Assembly: GCA_012798155.1 (NCBI GenBank)
Contig: JAAZNR010000622.1
Coordinates: 1-6,139 of the forward strand
Direction: 5' to 3'
DNA length: 6,139 nucleotides
Origin: Thermogutta sp.
GTDB lineage: Bacteria > Planctomycetota > Planctomycetia > Pirellulales > Thermoguttaceae
In this document: one piece after another, positions 1 through 6,059 of the stretch
Layout: each line of letters opens with the position of its first letter
Position numbering within the stretch: the first letter of the stretch is position 1
Translations under genes and position numbers: made by a program
Notes under the pieces: model-generated
What the model saw: the letters and a program-made list of their open reading frames with translations, nothing else
Database searches by the model: none
What the model was told of the DNA's origin: nothing

Positions 1-260
1 AGGCGGCCAATGAGTCGTCCGATCATCCGGGAGGAAAAAACGCGAATCGGGTACGCTTCGGCGGTTGCGGCCGGAATCGACGTCGTCTGCCGCAAAGGCA
101 CGGCAAGTGTTCCGGTCGATTCCGCCCGCCCCGCCTTTGCTCCGGTCGATATGCCTGCCCGCGACCCCCACGAGCGCTTGCTCGGAAGCTCGGCGTGCGA
201 GGCGCGTTGGGGGTGCGATTCGGGATGGGTGTTTGCTTTCTTACTCAAGGAGTCAAGCGT
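1..260. other. Non-coding leader upstream of the PEPCK-like gene
   Basis: No convincing gene is seen here. Two forward frames stay open from the window edge, including the frame of the gene that begins at 261. Their translations are arginine-, proline- and cysteine-rich and look like GC-rich non-coding sequence rather than protein. The stretch holds a 10-bp direct repeat, TCCGGTCGAT at 111-120 and 141-150, and a 10-bp inverted repeat at 72-81 and 115-124. I could not find a -35/-10 pair that I would defend. The end of the region carries the Shine-Dalgarno sequence of the next gene (247-252). Confidence 0.6.
247..252 (+). promoter_or_regulatory. Ribosome binding site that sets the start at 261
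   Basis: AAGGAG lies 8 bases before the ATG at 261. This decides the start: the same frame is open further upstream, with an ATG at 195, but no comparable ribosome binding site serves it and the 22 extra residues look non-coding. Confidence 0.75.
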
Positions 261-1847
261 ATGTTCGAGGAATTTATTCAGGCGGCCAAGTCGATTTTTG
301 AAAAGGCTCAGCATGACGGTCGGCTGATTCGCAATCCCGATACGGCGCGCTTGCGGCTTCTGGCCCTGGAAGAGCCTGAGGTCCGAGAAACCAAGTACGG
401 CTCGTTGGCGGGGGATTCGGAACCCACCTCCCGCGCGGCAATGTTTACCAAGAACAACATCGATACGAAATTCGGAAAACCCGAATACGACCTTTTGGAA
501 GCCGCCAAAGCGGCCCTCCAGCAAGTCGAGATCGTCAGCATCGACGTGCAGGTGGGAGACGGAACGGAAGGCGTGACGGCCCGGCTGATCGTTCCGCGGC
601 GGTTCGCGCATGTGGCCTTCGCGGGGCTGAAATTGTTCAAACCGGCGACCACCGAAGAGCCGACCTATCAGGTCATCATGTTCGCGGATGAGGCTTTCGA
701 GGGCAACAAGCAGAAAAAACTGCCCAACAAGGACATCACGATCCGGCTGGCGCACGACCGGGGAACGGGCCGGATGGTCAAAATCGTCCGCAACAGCAAC
801 TACTTCGGCGAGTGGAAAAAGGGCGTGTTCGCGGGCGAGGATTTTCGCGTCAAACAGAACGGCAACGCGGTTTTCCTGCACGTGGGATGTCGGCGAGACA
901 CCCTGGAGACCCCCCACGGCCAATATTACACGACCTGCTCCTTGTTCGCGGCTCTCAGCGCCAACGGCAAGACCAGCACCACTTGCAAGGTCCTGGCCCG
1001 CAAGGGGCGGGAACGCTCATGGCTCATTCAGGATGACGGCGGCTCGCTCCATCGGGACGGCTCGTTCCACGGCTTCGAGCCGGGCGGCATCTTCGTCAAG
1101 ACGGACGGCCTGAACCCCGGCGATCAGTTGGAAGCCTATTACGCCTCGCTCAAACGCGAGACCTTCCTGGAGAACGTCTGGATCGAGCCTGACGGAGCCA
1201 TCGACTTCTTCAATATGGAACGGACCTCCAACGGGCGAGCCGTCATCGAGCGGCGCGACTTCATGCATGCGGCCCAAACCATCAACTCAGATCGCGTCGA
1301 TAATCTCTTTCTTATCACGCGGGGTAATATCATTCCCGCCATCGCCAAGCTGACACAGGAACAGGCCGCGGCCTTCATGGTTTTGGGGCAGTCCATGGAA
1401 TCCTCGGCGGGCGATCCCACGCAGGCCGGGAAAATCAAGAATTGCTTCTTCTACGATCCCTTCCTTGCCGGTGATCGGGCGGAGCATGCAAACCTTTTCT
1501 ACGACATCCTCAAGGCCAACCCGCACATCCAGTGCTATCTGCTGAACACCGGATTCGTCGGCGAGGGGGAATCCATGCGGGATATCCGGTTGGCGGATAC
1601 CATGGGCATCCTGGACTCCGTGCTCCGCGGCGGCCTGGATGAAGATGAATGGGTGTACTCTCCCAGGACCAAATTGCACGTTCCGGCGGCCGTGCGCTTG
1701 GTGGACTCCATTCTGTTCCACCCGGAAAAACTCTTCCCCCACGACGTCTTCCAGGAACGGCAAACGGCACTGGAAAAGCACCGTGCCGAATTTCTCGATC
1801 AATTCGCCGGGCTGCATCCGGAGATCCGCAAGGTATTTCAACCTTAG
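261..1847 (+). CDS. ATP-type phosphoenolpyruvate carboxykinase family protein, divergent
   Basis: The product is 528 residues, close to the roughly 540 of Escherichia coli PckA, which converts oxaloacetate and ATP to phosphoenolpyruvate, CO2 and ADP in cytosolic gluconeogenesis. Compared from memory with PckA, the motifs come in the same order: an arginine in TSRAAMFTKN (R58, possible counterpart of R65); YFGEWKKGVF at 181-190, matching YGGEMKKGMF, with K187 at the metal-binding lysine; H207 at the metal-binding histidine; ALSANGKTS at 231-239 at the P-loop (K237, T238); IQDDGG at 256-261 with D259 at the kinase-2 aspartate; LENVWIEPDGAIDF near 303-316; R326 at the active-site arginine; and a C-terminal YLLNTGFVGEGES segment at 426-438. 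The P-loop lacks the usual GLSGTGKT glycines. The start is fixed by AAGGAG at 247-252. folD follows after 46 bases, probably co-transcribed. It is either a true pckA or a PEPCK-fold paralogue with another substrate. Family membership is fairly secure; the reaction is inferred. Confidence 0.75.
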   Translation: MFEEFIQAAKSIFEKAQHDGRLIRNPDTARLRLLALEEPEVRETKYGSLAGDSEPTSRAAMFTKNNIDTKFGKPEYDLLEAAKAALQQVEIVSIDVQVGDGTEGVTARLIVPRRFAHVAFAGLKLFKPATTEEPTYQVIMFADEAFEGNKQKKLPNKDITIRLAHDRGTGRMVKIVRNSNYFGEWKKGVFAGEDFRVKQNGNAVFLHVGCRRDTLETPHGQYYTTCSLFAALSANGKTSTTCKVLARKGRERSWLIQDDGGSLHRDGSFHGFEPGGIFVKTDGLNPGDQLEAYYASLKRETFLENVWIEPDGAIDFFNMERTSNGRAVIERRDFMHAAQTINSDRVDNLFLITRGNIIPAIAKLTQEQAAAFMVLGQSMESSAGDPTQAGKIKNCFFYDPFLAGDRAEHANLFYDILKANPHIQCYLLNTGFVGEGESMRDIRLADTMGILDSVLRGGLDEDEWVYSPRTKLHVPAAVRLVDSILFHPEKLFPHDVFQERQTALEKHRAEFLDQFAGLHPEIRKVFQP

Positions 1848-1875
1848 GCCGATTGCGGCCTTAGACCGATTGCGG
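1842..1875 (+). repeat. 17-bp tandem duplication spanning a stop codon
   Basis: CCTTAGGCCGATTGCGG (1842-1858) is followed directly by CCTTAGACCGATTGCGG (1859-1875), with one mismatch in 17. The first copy contains the TAG stop of the PEPCK-like gene; the second ends just before the folD ribosome binding site. The first copy together with the start of the second can fold as a hairpin at 1846-1861 (stem AGGCCG/CGGCCT, loop ATTG). No T-run follows, so it does not look like an intrinsic terminator. Confidence 0.8.
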
Positions 1876-1876
1876 C

Positions 1877-1883
1877 GGAGGGA
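1877..1883 (+). promoter_or_regulatory. Ribosome binding site of folD
   Basis: GGAGGGA ends 10 bases before the ATG at 1894. It supports that start over in-frame codons further upstream, which lie inside the preceding gene. Confidence 0.65.
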
Positions 1884-1893
1884 CATCGCGATC

Positions 1894-2784
1894 ATGGCGG
1901 CTCAGATCATCGACGGCAAGGCGATTGCCCAACAGGTCCGCGAGGAGATTCGCCGGAAAGTGGCGGATTTCACGGCCCGTTACGGCCTCGCTCCCGGTCT
2001 GGCGACGGTGCTGGTGGGCGAGGATGCGGCCTCCATTTCCTACGTGACGGCGAAGAACCGCACCTGCAAGGAATTGGGCATGGAGTCGTTCCATCATCCG
2101 CTGCCCGCCGAAACCTCGCAGGAAGAACTGCTGGCGCTGATCGAGCGGCTGAATCGGGACCGCCGCGTCCACGGCATCCTCGTGCAATTGCCGCTGCCGC
2201 GGCATATCGACGAGAAGCGGGTGCTGTTCAGCATCGATCCCGGCAAGGACGTGGACGGATTTCATCCCGTCAACGTGGGTCGATTGATGCTCGGCGAGGC
2301 CCTATTTCCTCCGTGTACTCCGGCGGGAATTCAAGAGCTGCTGATCCGCTCCGGGACGGTGATTCAAGGCGCCGACGTGGTGGTGGTGGGCCGCAGCAAC
2401 ATTGTGGGAAAACCTATCGCGGTCATGCTCGTGCAGAAAAAGGACGGGGCCGACGCCACCGTCACGATATGCCACACCCGGACCCGAAACCTCGAAGAAC
2501 ACACGCGGCGTGCCGAAATCCTCATCGTCGCCGCGGGCAGGCCCAACGCCGTGACGGGGAGCATGATTCGCCACGGGGCGACGGTGATCGACGTCGGGGT
2601 GAATCGGGTGGGCACGACGGAGTCCGGCAAGGCCAAGCTGGTCGGCGACGTCGAGTTCGCGTCGGCGAGCGAGGTAGCCGGCAAGATCACACCGGTTCCC
2701 GGCGGCGTCGGTCCGATGACGATCACCATGCTGATGCGAAATACGCTTCGGGCGGCCGAACTCCAAGTCGGGGCAAGGGCCTGA
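1894..2784 (+). CDS. folD: Bifunctional methylenetetrahydrofolate dehydrogenase / methenyltetrahydrofolate cyclohydrolase FolD
   Basis: FolD interconverts 5,10-methylene-, 5,10-methenyl- and 10-formyl-tetrahydrofolate in the cytosol, using NADP+ or NAD+, and so supplies one-carbon units for purines and formyl-methionine. The protein is 296 residues (E. coli FolD is 288). The catalytic domain shows YVTAK at 50-54 (Y50, and K54 as the cyclohydrolase lysine), GILVQLPLP at 94-102 with Q98, DPGKDVDGFHP at 115-125 with D121, and PCTPAGI at 140-146. The Rossmann part has VVGRSNIVGKP at 164-174, and the C-terminal signature TPVPGGVGPMT spans 266-276. Every expected active-site residue is present, at the same numbers I recall for E. 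coli. The extra length comes partly from a few residues in QKKDGADATV (181-190), where other FolDs are shorter. It starts 46 bases after the PEPCK-like gene with no clear promoter between, so read-through transcription is likely. Confidence 0.97.
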   Translation: MAAQIIDGKAIAQQVREEIRRKVADFTARYGLAPGLATVLVGEDAASISYVTAKNRTCKELGMESFHHPLPAETSQEELLALIERLNRDRRVHGILVQLPLPRHIDEKRVLFSIDPGKDVDGFHPVNVGRLMLGEALFPPCTPAGIQELLIRSGTVIQGADVVVVGRSNIVGKPIAVMLVQKKDGADATVTICHTRTRNLEEHTRRAEILIVAAGRPNAVTGSMIRHGATVIDVGVNRVGTTESGKAKLVGDVEFASASEVAGKITPVPGGVGPMTITMLMRNTLRAAELQVGARA

Positions 2785-3023
2785 CACACCCTGATTGACA
2801 CCGCCGGCAAAAGTACCGCGAACTCCCGCACCTCGTCGTCTTACTTCGCCCGTGCCGAACCCTGGACCGCAACGAGCAGGCCGCGGCGGAGCGGAGGAGC
2901 GCTTTCCGCGTTCGCCGAGCCGCTTGCCATGCGACCTTGGGATTGCTCACGGTTGTGGTCAGAGCGTCCGGATGTTGCCTGCCGTGGGCCGATTGCTGCA
3001 ACGCAAACGCTCGCGTTCGCCCC

Positions 3024-3052
3024 TTGGAACGGGCCTCCATCGTTGCTACGAT
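3024..3052 (+). promoter_or_regulatory. Candidate sigma-70-type promoter of infA
   Basis: TTGGAA (3024-3029) and TACGAT (3047-3052) are separated by 17 bases. Each box matches the consensus at four of six positions. TGC directly before the -10 box (3044-3046) gives an extended -10 motif. Transcription would start near 3059, leaving a leader of about 58 bases before infA. The -10 box lies inside an inverted repeat, which could be an operator or could be the real reason for the sequence. Confidence 0.5.
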
Positions 3053-3057
3053 GAAGG
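3034..3057 (+). repeat. Inverted repeat over the infA -10 box
   Basis: CCTCCATCGT-TGCT-ACGATGAAGG pairs at nine of ten positions around a four-base centre; the inner six pairs (CATCGT/ACGATG) are perfect. It covers the proposed -10 box, a typical place for a repressor operator. If transcription begins upstream it would be an RNA hairpin instead. Confidence 0.6.
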
Positions 3058-3064
3058 GTTCCGG

Positions 3065-3081
3065 TCCCGATGCTTTCGGGA
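3065..3081 (+). promoter_or_regulatory. Hairpin in the infA leader
   Basis: TCCCGA (3065-3070) and TCGGGA (3076-3081) form a six-pair stem with loop TGCTT. It would lie a few bases from the 5' end of the transcript from the proposed promoter. A 5'-terminal hairpin can protect mRNA from decay; that role here is inference. Confidence 0.4.
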
Positions 3082-3098
3082 GCCGGTCTCGGCGGAGG

Positions 3099-3111
3099 TC
3101 TCCCGGGGAGA
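3099..3111 (+). promoter_or_regulatory. Ribosome binding site of infA, within a small hairpin
   Basis: GGAG at 3107-3110 sits 6 bases before the ATG at 3117. The upstream bases TCTCC (3099-3103) can pair with GGAGA (3107-3111) across the loop CGG, which would hide the ribosome binding site. The stem is only five pairs, so any control would be mild. Confidence 0.45.
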
Positions 3112-3116
3112 GGTTT

Positions 3117-3341
3117 ATGGCGAAAGAAAAAGAATCGGGTTTCGAAGTCTCGGGCACGGTGCTGGAGGCATTGGCCAACACCAATTTTCGCGTGCAACTG
3201 GAGAACGGCCACATCGTCACGGCCTACGTCGCGGGGAAAATGCGAAAGAATTTCATCCGCATCGTCCCCGGCGATAAGGTCCGCGTGGAAATCTCTCCCT
3301 ATGATCTGAGCAAGGGACGCATCACCTATCGGGAGCGGTAA
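3117..3341 (+). CDS. infA: Translation initiation factor IF-1
   Basis: IF-1 is a one-domain OB-fold protein that binds the 30S ribosomal A site with IF-2 and IF-3 and helps place the initiator tRNA. The product is 74 residues; E. coli IF-1 is 72, and the two extra residues lie near the N-terminus. Recognisable segments are [19 protein letters not shown] at 13-31, [19 protein letters not shown] at 40-58 and [13 protein letters not shown] at 60-72, which closely match E. coli IF-1 as recalled. The start is chosen by the ribosome binding site at 3107-3110 and by the family's usual MAKE beginning. No rpmJ or other ribosomal gene adjoins it, so it appears to be transcribed alone from the promoter near 3024-3052, in contrast to ribosomal-protein operons where infA often lies. 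Confidence 0.97.
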   Translation: MAKEKESGFEVSGTVLEALANTNFRVQLENGHIVTAYVAGKMRKNFIRIVPGDKVRVEISPYDLSKGRITYRER

Positions 3342-3362
3342 CCCCTCGCTTGTGCCCCCGCC

Positions 3363-3384
3363 GGCCGAGACGTTCGATTCGGCC
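3363..3384 (+). terminator. Possible weak terminator after infA
   Basis: GGCCGA (3363-3368) pairs with TCGGCC (3379-3384), 22 bases after the infA stop. The downstream bases are pyrimidine-rich but do not form a clean T-tract, so this is a weak candidate based mainly on its position. Confidence 0.3.
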
Positions 3385-3578
3385 TAACTACCGTCCTTCT
3401 TTCGTTCCGGCGGATCGGTAAGCCATCTCCTCTTCGTTCCGAGCCACGGCCGCCGTTCTACCGCACGCATGTTTCGTCGTCGATTTCCGGCCGACTTTTC
3501 CTTTTCGCGCCTCCCTCCATGCTCACCGTCCGAGAGGAACCGCTTCGATAGATCATGGCGATGCGAGGGCATGGCGGC

Positions 3579-3584
3579 TAGAAT
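3579..3584 (+). promoter_or_regulatory. Candidate -10 box for the TraB-like gene
   Basis: TAGAAT matches TATAAT at five of six positions. At a 17-base spacing upstream lies only TGGCGA (3556-3561), a poor -35. The surrounding GCTAGAATGAAG closely resembles GCTACGATGAAG at the infA promoter (10 of 12 bases), which supports both calls. The start of transcription would be near 3591. Confidence 0.4.
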
Positions 3585-3693
3585 GAAGTGAGCTGAACCG
3601 AGAAGGGATCGGGTGGAGAAGCAGGGACGCGGCCGATCACGAAGGCCGCGTAAAGAGCCGTTGCAGCCCGAATCTCTGGGAAAGGGCATTCTC

Positions 3694-4824
3694 ATGGCCT
3701 CACAATTTGCCGAGTCTCTCGTCCGTGGGTGCGGAAATCGCGGCGCACTCGTCGTCTGGCTTGTTTCCGGCGGAGTCGTGTTGGGTCTGGCGGGGATGGA
3801 CCGAGCGGTCGCTGTCGAACAGGCGCCGCCCGTCGTGCCGACCTCCCTCGTCGTCATGGAATCGCAAGCCACGGTGACTGCGATCGGACAGCCGCGGCTT
3901 TTCCGGCGCTCTCGGCCCCCGCGCGGGCGAAGCACCCGGACAGTGCCCGCGGAACACGGCACGCCCAATACGCATACACCATCGGAGGGGGGTGCGAAGC
4001 CGGCGGAGGCCTCGAGACCGCAGTTCATCCGCCTGCTGGAGAAGGAGGATGAGCCGATCGCCTTGCAGACCGCCGTTGTGACCTATCGGGCGAAACCGGG
4101 GGCCGACAAGGTTCCCGCCGACCTTCAAGTCGATTTGGTGGGCGTCATCCATTTGGGCGAGAAGGCCTACTATGAGAAATTGAACGATCTCCTCGCGAAG
4201 TATGACGTGGTGCTATACGAGCTGGTGGCGCCGGAAGGGACGCGGGTGCCGGCGGGCGGCGGTCAGTCCAATCACCCCATCTCCTTCCTGCAACGCGGCC
4301 TGACGTCGCTTCTTGGTTTGACCTATCAACTCAGCGTCATCGACTACCATCGCGACAACTTCGTCCATGCCGATCTATCGCCGGAGGAATTCGCTGATAG
4401 CATGGAACAGCGCGGCGAGAGCCTTTGGGCCATGGCGCTTCGCTCGATGGGCTATCAGATGGCCAAGAACGCCTCGGGCAAGGCCAAGGTAAGCGATGCC
4501 GACATTCTGGCCGCATTGTTCAGCAAGAATCGCAATTTGGAGCTGAAACGCGCCTTTGCGCGGCAATTGGCCGAGGACCCCGAGGGGCAAATCCAAGCCA
4601 TGGAGGGGCCGCAGGGGTCCACCCTGATCGCCGGACGCAACGAGCGAGTGCTGGAGGTGCTCCGTCGCGAGGTCTCGGAAGGGCGGCGAAAAATCGCCGT
4701 TTTCTACGGGGCGGGCCACATGCCGCATTTCCATCAGCGCTTGACGGATATCGGCCTTCAGGTCGCCAAGACGCGGTGGTTGAATGCCTGGGATCTCCGT
4801 GATCCCGCCGAGTCGAGCCCATGA
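3694..4824 (+). CDS. Secreted TraB/GumN/TIKI-fold family protein
   Basis: The protein is 376 residues from the ATG at 3694. The TraB/PrgY/GumN/TIKI superfamily comprises putative metal-dependent proteases marked by two GxxH motifs. Here they are GVIH at 150-153 (H153) and GAGH at 339-342 (H342). A glutamate follows the first (E176 in VVLYEL) and an arginine-rich GRNER at 314-318 precedes the second, as in the family. The N-terminus looks like a Sec signal peptide: arginines at 11 and 17, a hydrophobic stretch from about 18 to 35, and a likely cut after AVA at 40. A basic, proline-rich, probably unstructured linker (about 67-110) leads into the domain. AAAGGG at 3681-3686 supports this start; a GTG at 3613 in the same frame is possible but would put 27 arginine-rich residues before the signal. 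It stands alone between two spacers. Substrate unknown; protease activity is inferred. Confidence 0.75.
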   Translation: MASQFAESLVRGCGNRGALVVWLVSGGVVLGLAGMDRAVAVEQAPPVVPTSLVVMESQATVTAIGQPRLFRRSRPPRGRSTRTVPAEHGTPNTHTPSEGGAKPAEASRPQFIRLLEKEDEPIALQTAVVTYRAKPGADKVPADLQVDLVGVIHLGEKAYYEKLNDLLAKYDVVLYELVAPEGTRVPAGGGQSNHPISFLQRGLTSLLGLTYQLSVIDYHRDNFVHADLSPEEFADSMEQRGESLWAMALRSMGYQMAKNASGKAKVSDADILAALFSKNRNLELKRAFARQLAEDPEGQIQAMEGPQGSTLIAGRNERVLEVLRREVSEGRRKIAVFYGAGHMPHFHQRLTDIGLQVAKTRWLNAWDLRDPAESSP

Positions 4825-5034
4825 CGCACCCCGATGTGCGACGCAAGCCGGGAGTTTCGACCGCGAGAGTTTCCACGGCGAGAGGGAAGGTCGGCAACGG
4901 AAAGCAGCCGCCTCTTTACGGCGAGCCGCGAATGAGGCATACTTGCCGCTCGGCGAATGGTCGCCCCCTGGGAATCAACCGCATTGGTTTCGCCGGTTCC
5001 CCACGCGAAACGCTTTTGACGGAGCTTGACACGG
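4825..5034. other. Spacer before the TIM-barrel gene, with a candidate promoter
   Basis: No gene is supported in these 210 bases. TTTACG (4915-4920) and CATACT (4938-4943), 17 bases apart, each match the sigma-70 consensus at four of six positions. The -10 overlaps a short dyad, GGCA-TACT-TGCC (4936-4947). GGAG at 5021-5024 is the ribosome binding site for the ATG at 5035. Confidence 0.35.
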
Positions 5035-5841
5035 ATGGCGTTACTTTCGGTCTGTGAAACCACCACCTTTCGCTGGTCATTCGAAGAAGACGTGGACCGC
5101 TATCGCCGGTTGGGAATCGCGGGTATCGGGGTGTGGCGGCAAAAGCTTTCCGACTTCGGCGAGGAAAAAGGCGCGGAGCTGCTGGCGGAGTACGGGCTCA
5201 AGGTATCCAGTCTGCATTGGGCGGGCGGTTTCACGGGGAGTGACGGCCGCTCCTACAAGGCCGCCATCGAAGACGCCATGGATGCCGTCCGATTGGCGGG
5301 AGAGTTGAAGGCGGAATGCCTGTTGGTGTACAGCGGGGCAAGGGGCGGCCACACTTACAATCATGCCCGGCGACTGTTTCGCGACGCCCTGAAGACGCTG
5401 GCCCCGATGGCCGAGCAACACGGCGTCAATCTCGCCATAGAGCCGATGCATCCTGCCTGCGCTGAGGATTTCACCTTCATCACCAACTGGGATGAGTATT
5501 TGCAAGTCTTCTCGGCCGTGGATTCGCCGCGACTCAAGCTTCTGCTGGACACGTACCATTTGGGCTTTGAGGAAGGTCTGATCGAGCGGATTCCGGAGTT
5601 GGTCCCGCGAATCGGCCTGGTTCAACTCGGCGACGGAAGAGGTGCCCCCTCGACGGAGCAGAATCGCTGCTTGCTGGGCAAGGGGGTCGTCCCGTTGCGG
5701 GAAATCGTTGCCCGCCTGCGGACCCACGGATATGACGGTTTTTTCGAGATTGAACTGATCGGAGAGGATCTGGAGTCCATGGACTACGAGCAGATTCTCC
5801 GTGAATCTCTGCAATTCTGCCAAACGATTGATCTTCCCTAG
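5035..5841 (+). CDS. Sugar phosphate isomerase/epimerase-like TIM-barrel protein
   Basis: The 268-residue product belongs to the xylose isomerase-like TIM-barrel superfamily (AP endonuclease 2 type), which includes sugar epimerases and isomerases and inosose dehydratases that use a divalent metal in the cytosol. Visible motifs are LAIEPMHP at 133-140 (E136, first metal ligand), LLLDTYHLG at 169-177 (D172, and H175 at the DxxH position), VQLGDGRG at 196-203, and GFFEIELIG at 235-243 (E238 or E240, last ligand). The strand that normally offers a metal-binding histidine reads VQLGD, with Q197 there. There is no signal peptide. The ATG at 5035 has GGAG 10 bases upstream; a TTG at 5026 would add three residues but sits on top of that site. 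It appears to be a single-gene unit. The substrate cannot be read from sequence. Confidence 0.8.
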   Translation: MALLSVCETTTFRWSFEEDVDRYRRLGIAGIGVWRQKLSDFGEEKGAELLAEYGLKVSSLHWAGGFTGSDGRSYKAAIEDAMDAVRLAGELKAECLLVYSGARGGHTYNHARRLFRDALKTLAPMAEQHGVNLAIEPMHPACAEDFTFITNWDEYLQVFSAVDSPRLKLLLDTYHLGFEEGLIERIPELVPRIGLVQLGDGRGAPSTEQNRCLLGKGVVPLREIVARLRTHGYDGFFEIELIGEDLESMDYEQILRESLQFCQTIDLP

Positions 5842-6059
5842 CCCGCCCCGCCGTTCGACCTTTTCACGCGTGTGGCGCAACCCTGGTGAAGTGATCTGGA
5901 CGCAAAAGTCCGCGGTCGGTATGTTTCCGCCGGATTGTTGCGAGTCGTCCGGTGCATCTGCCGCGACAGCCGCGAGGATGGCGGTGGGTACGCGAGGCGG
6001 AGACCGCCCGGCGTAACGTCGGTTTCCCAGGTAGCGAGAATCAAGGAGGTCGCGAAGCG
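5842..6059. other. Spacer before the truncated last gene
   Basis: No gene is supported. TGGACG (5897-5902) and TATGTT (5920-5925), 17 bases apart, are a weak promoter candidate. A five-pair hairpin, GGCGG-AGA-CCGCC (5996-6008), has no T-run after it. AAGGAGGT at 6043-6050 is a strong ribosome binding site for the gene starting at 6060. Confidence 0.35.

Larger units (their letters stand above)
2785..3116. other. Spacer between folD and infA
   Basis: This is a 332-base stretch without a credible gene; open frames on either strand give arginine-rich, unstructured translations or run into infA antisense. I see no clear terminator after folD. The right half holds the infA promoter candidate (3024-3052), a dyad over its -10 box (3034-3057) and hairpins in the presumed leader (3065-3081 and 3099-3111). 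Confidence 0.6.
3342..3693. other. Spacer between infA and the TraB-like gene
   Basis: This 352-base stretch begins with a possible weak terminator (3363-3384) and has a pyrimidine-rich centre (roughly 3400-3515). A TAGAAT box lies at 3579-3584. An in-frame GTG at 3613 could extend the next gene by 27 residues, so the last 80 bases may be coding. No other gene is credible; a long antisense frame here is arginine-rich and continues opposite the TraB-like gene. Confidence 0.5.

Noticed and set aside
1..289. AGGCGGCCAA repeated at 1-10 and 280-289.
   Set aside because: It is one short GC-rich match, partly inside a gene, with no further similarity around it; chance is sufficient.
10..327. A 105-codon open frame at the window start.
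   Set aside because: The ATG lacks a ribosome binding site, the frame overlaps the PEPCK-like gene by 67 bases, and the composition is not protein-like.
1846..1861. Hairpin AGGCCG-ATTG-CGGCCT as a terminator between the PEPCK-like gene and folD.
   Set aside because: No T-tract follows and folD begins 33 bases later with no clear promoter of its own, so termination here is unlikely; the hairpin is better explained by the tandem duplication.
3384..4028. A 214-codon open frame on the minus strand.
   Set aside because: It lies opposite the TraB-like gene and the spacer, is rich in R, S, P and T, and shows no domain; it is a shadow of the GC-rich coding strand.
5026..5031. A perfect TTGACA -35 hexamer.
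   Set aside because: No acceptable -10 box lies 15-19 bases downstream, and it sits just before the start codon at 5035, so it is most likely coincidence.
4821..5057. A 78-codon open frame whose ATG overlaps the stop of the TraB-like gene (ATGA), suggesting translational coupling.
   Set aside because: It has no ribosome binding site, its product is an arginine- and glycine-rich mixture without motifs, it runs over the candidate promoter and it ends inside the next gene.
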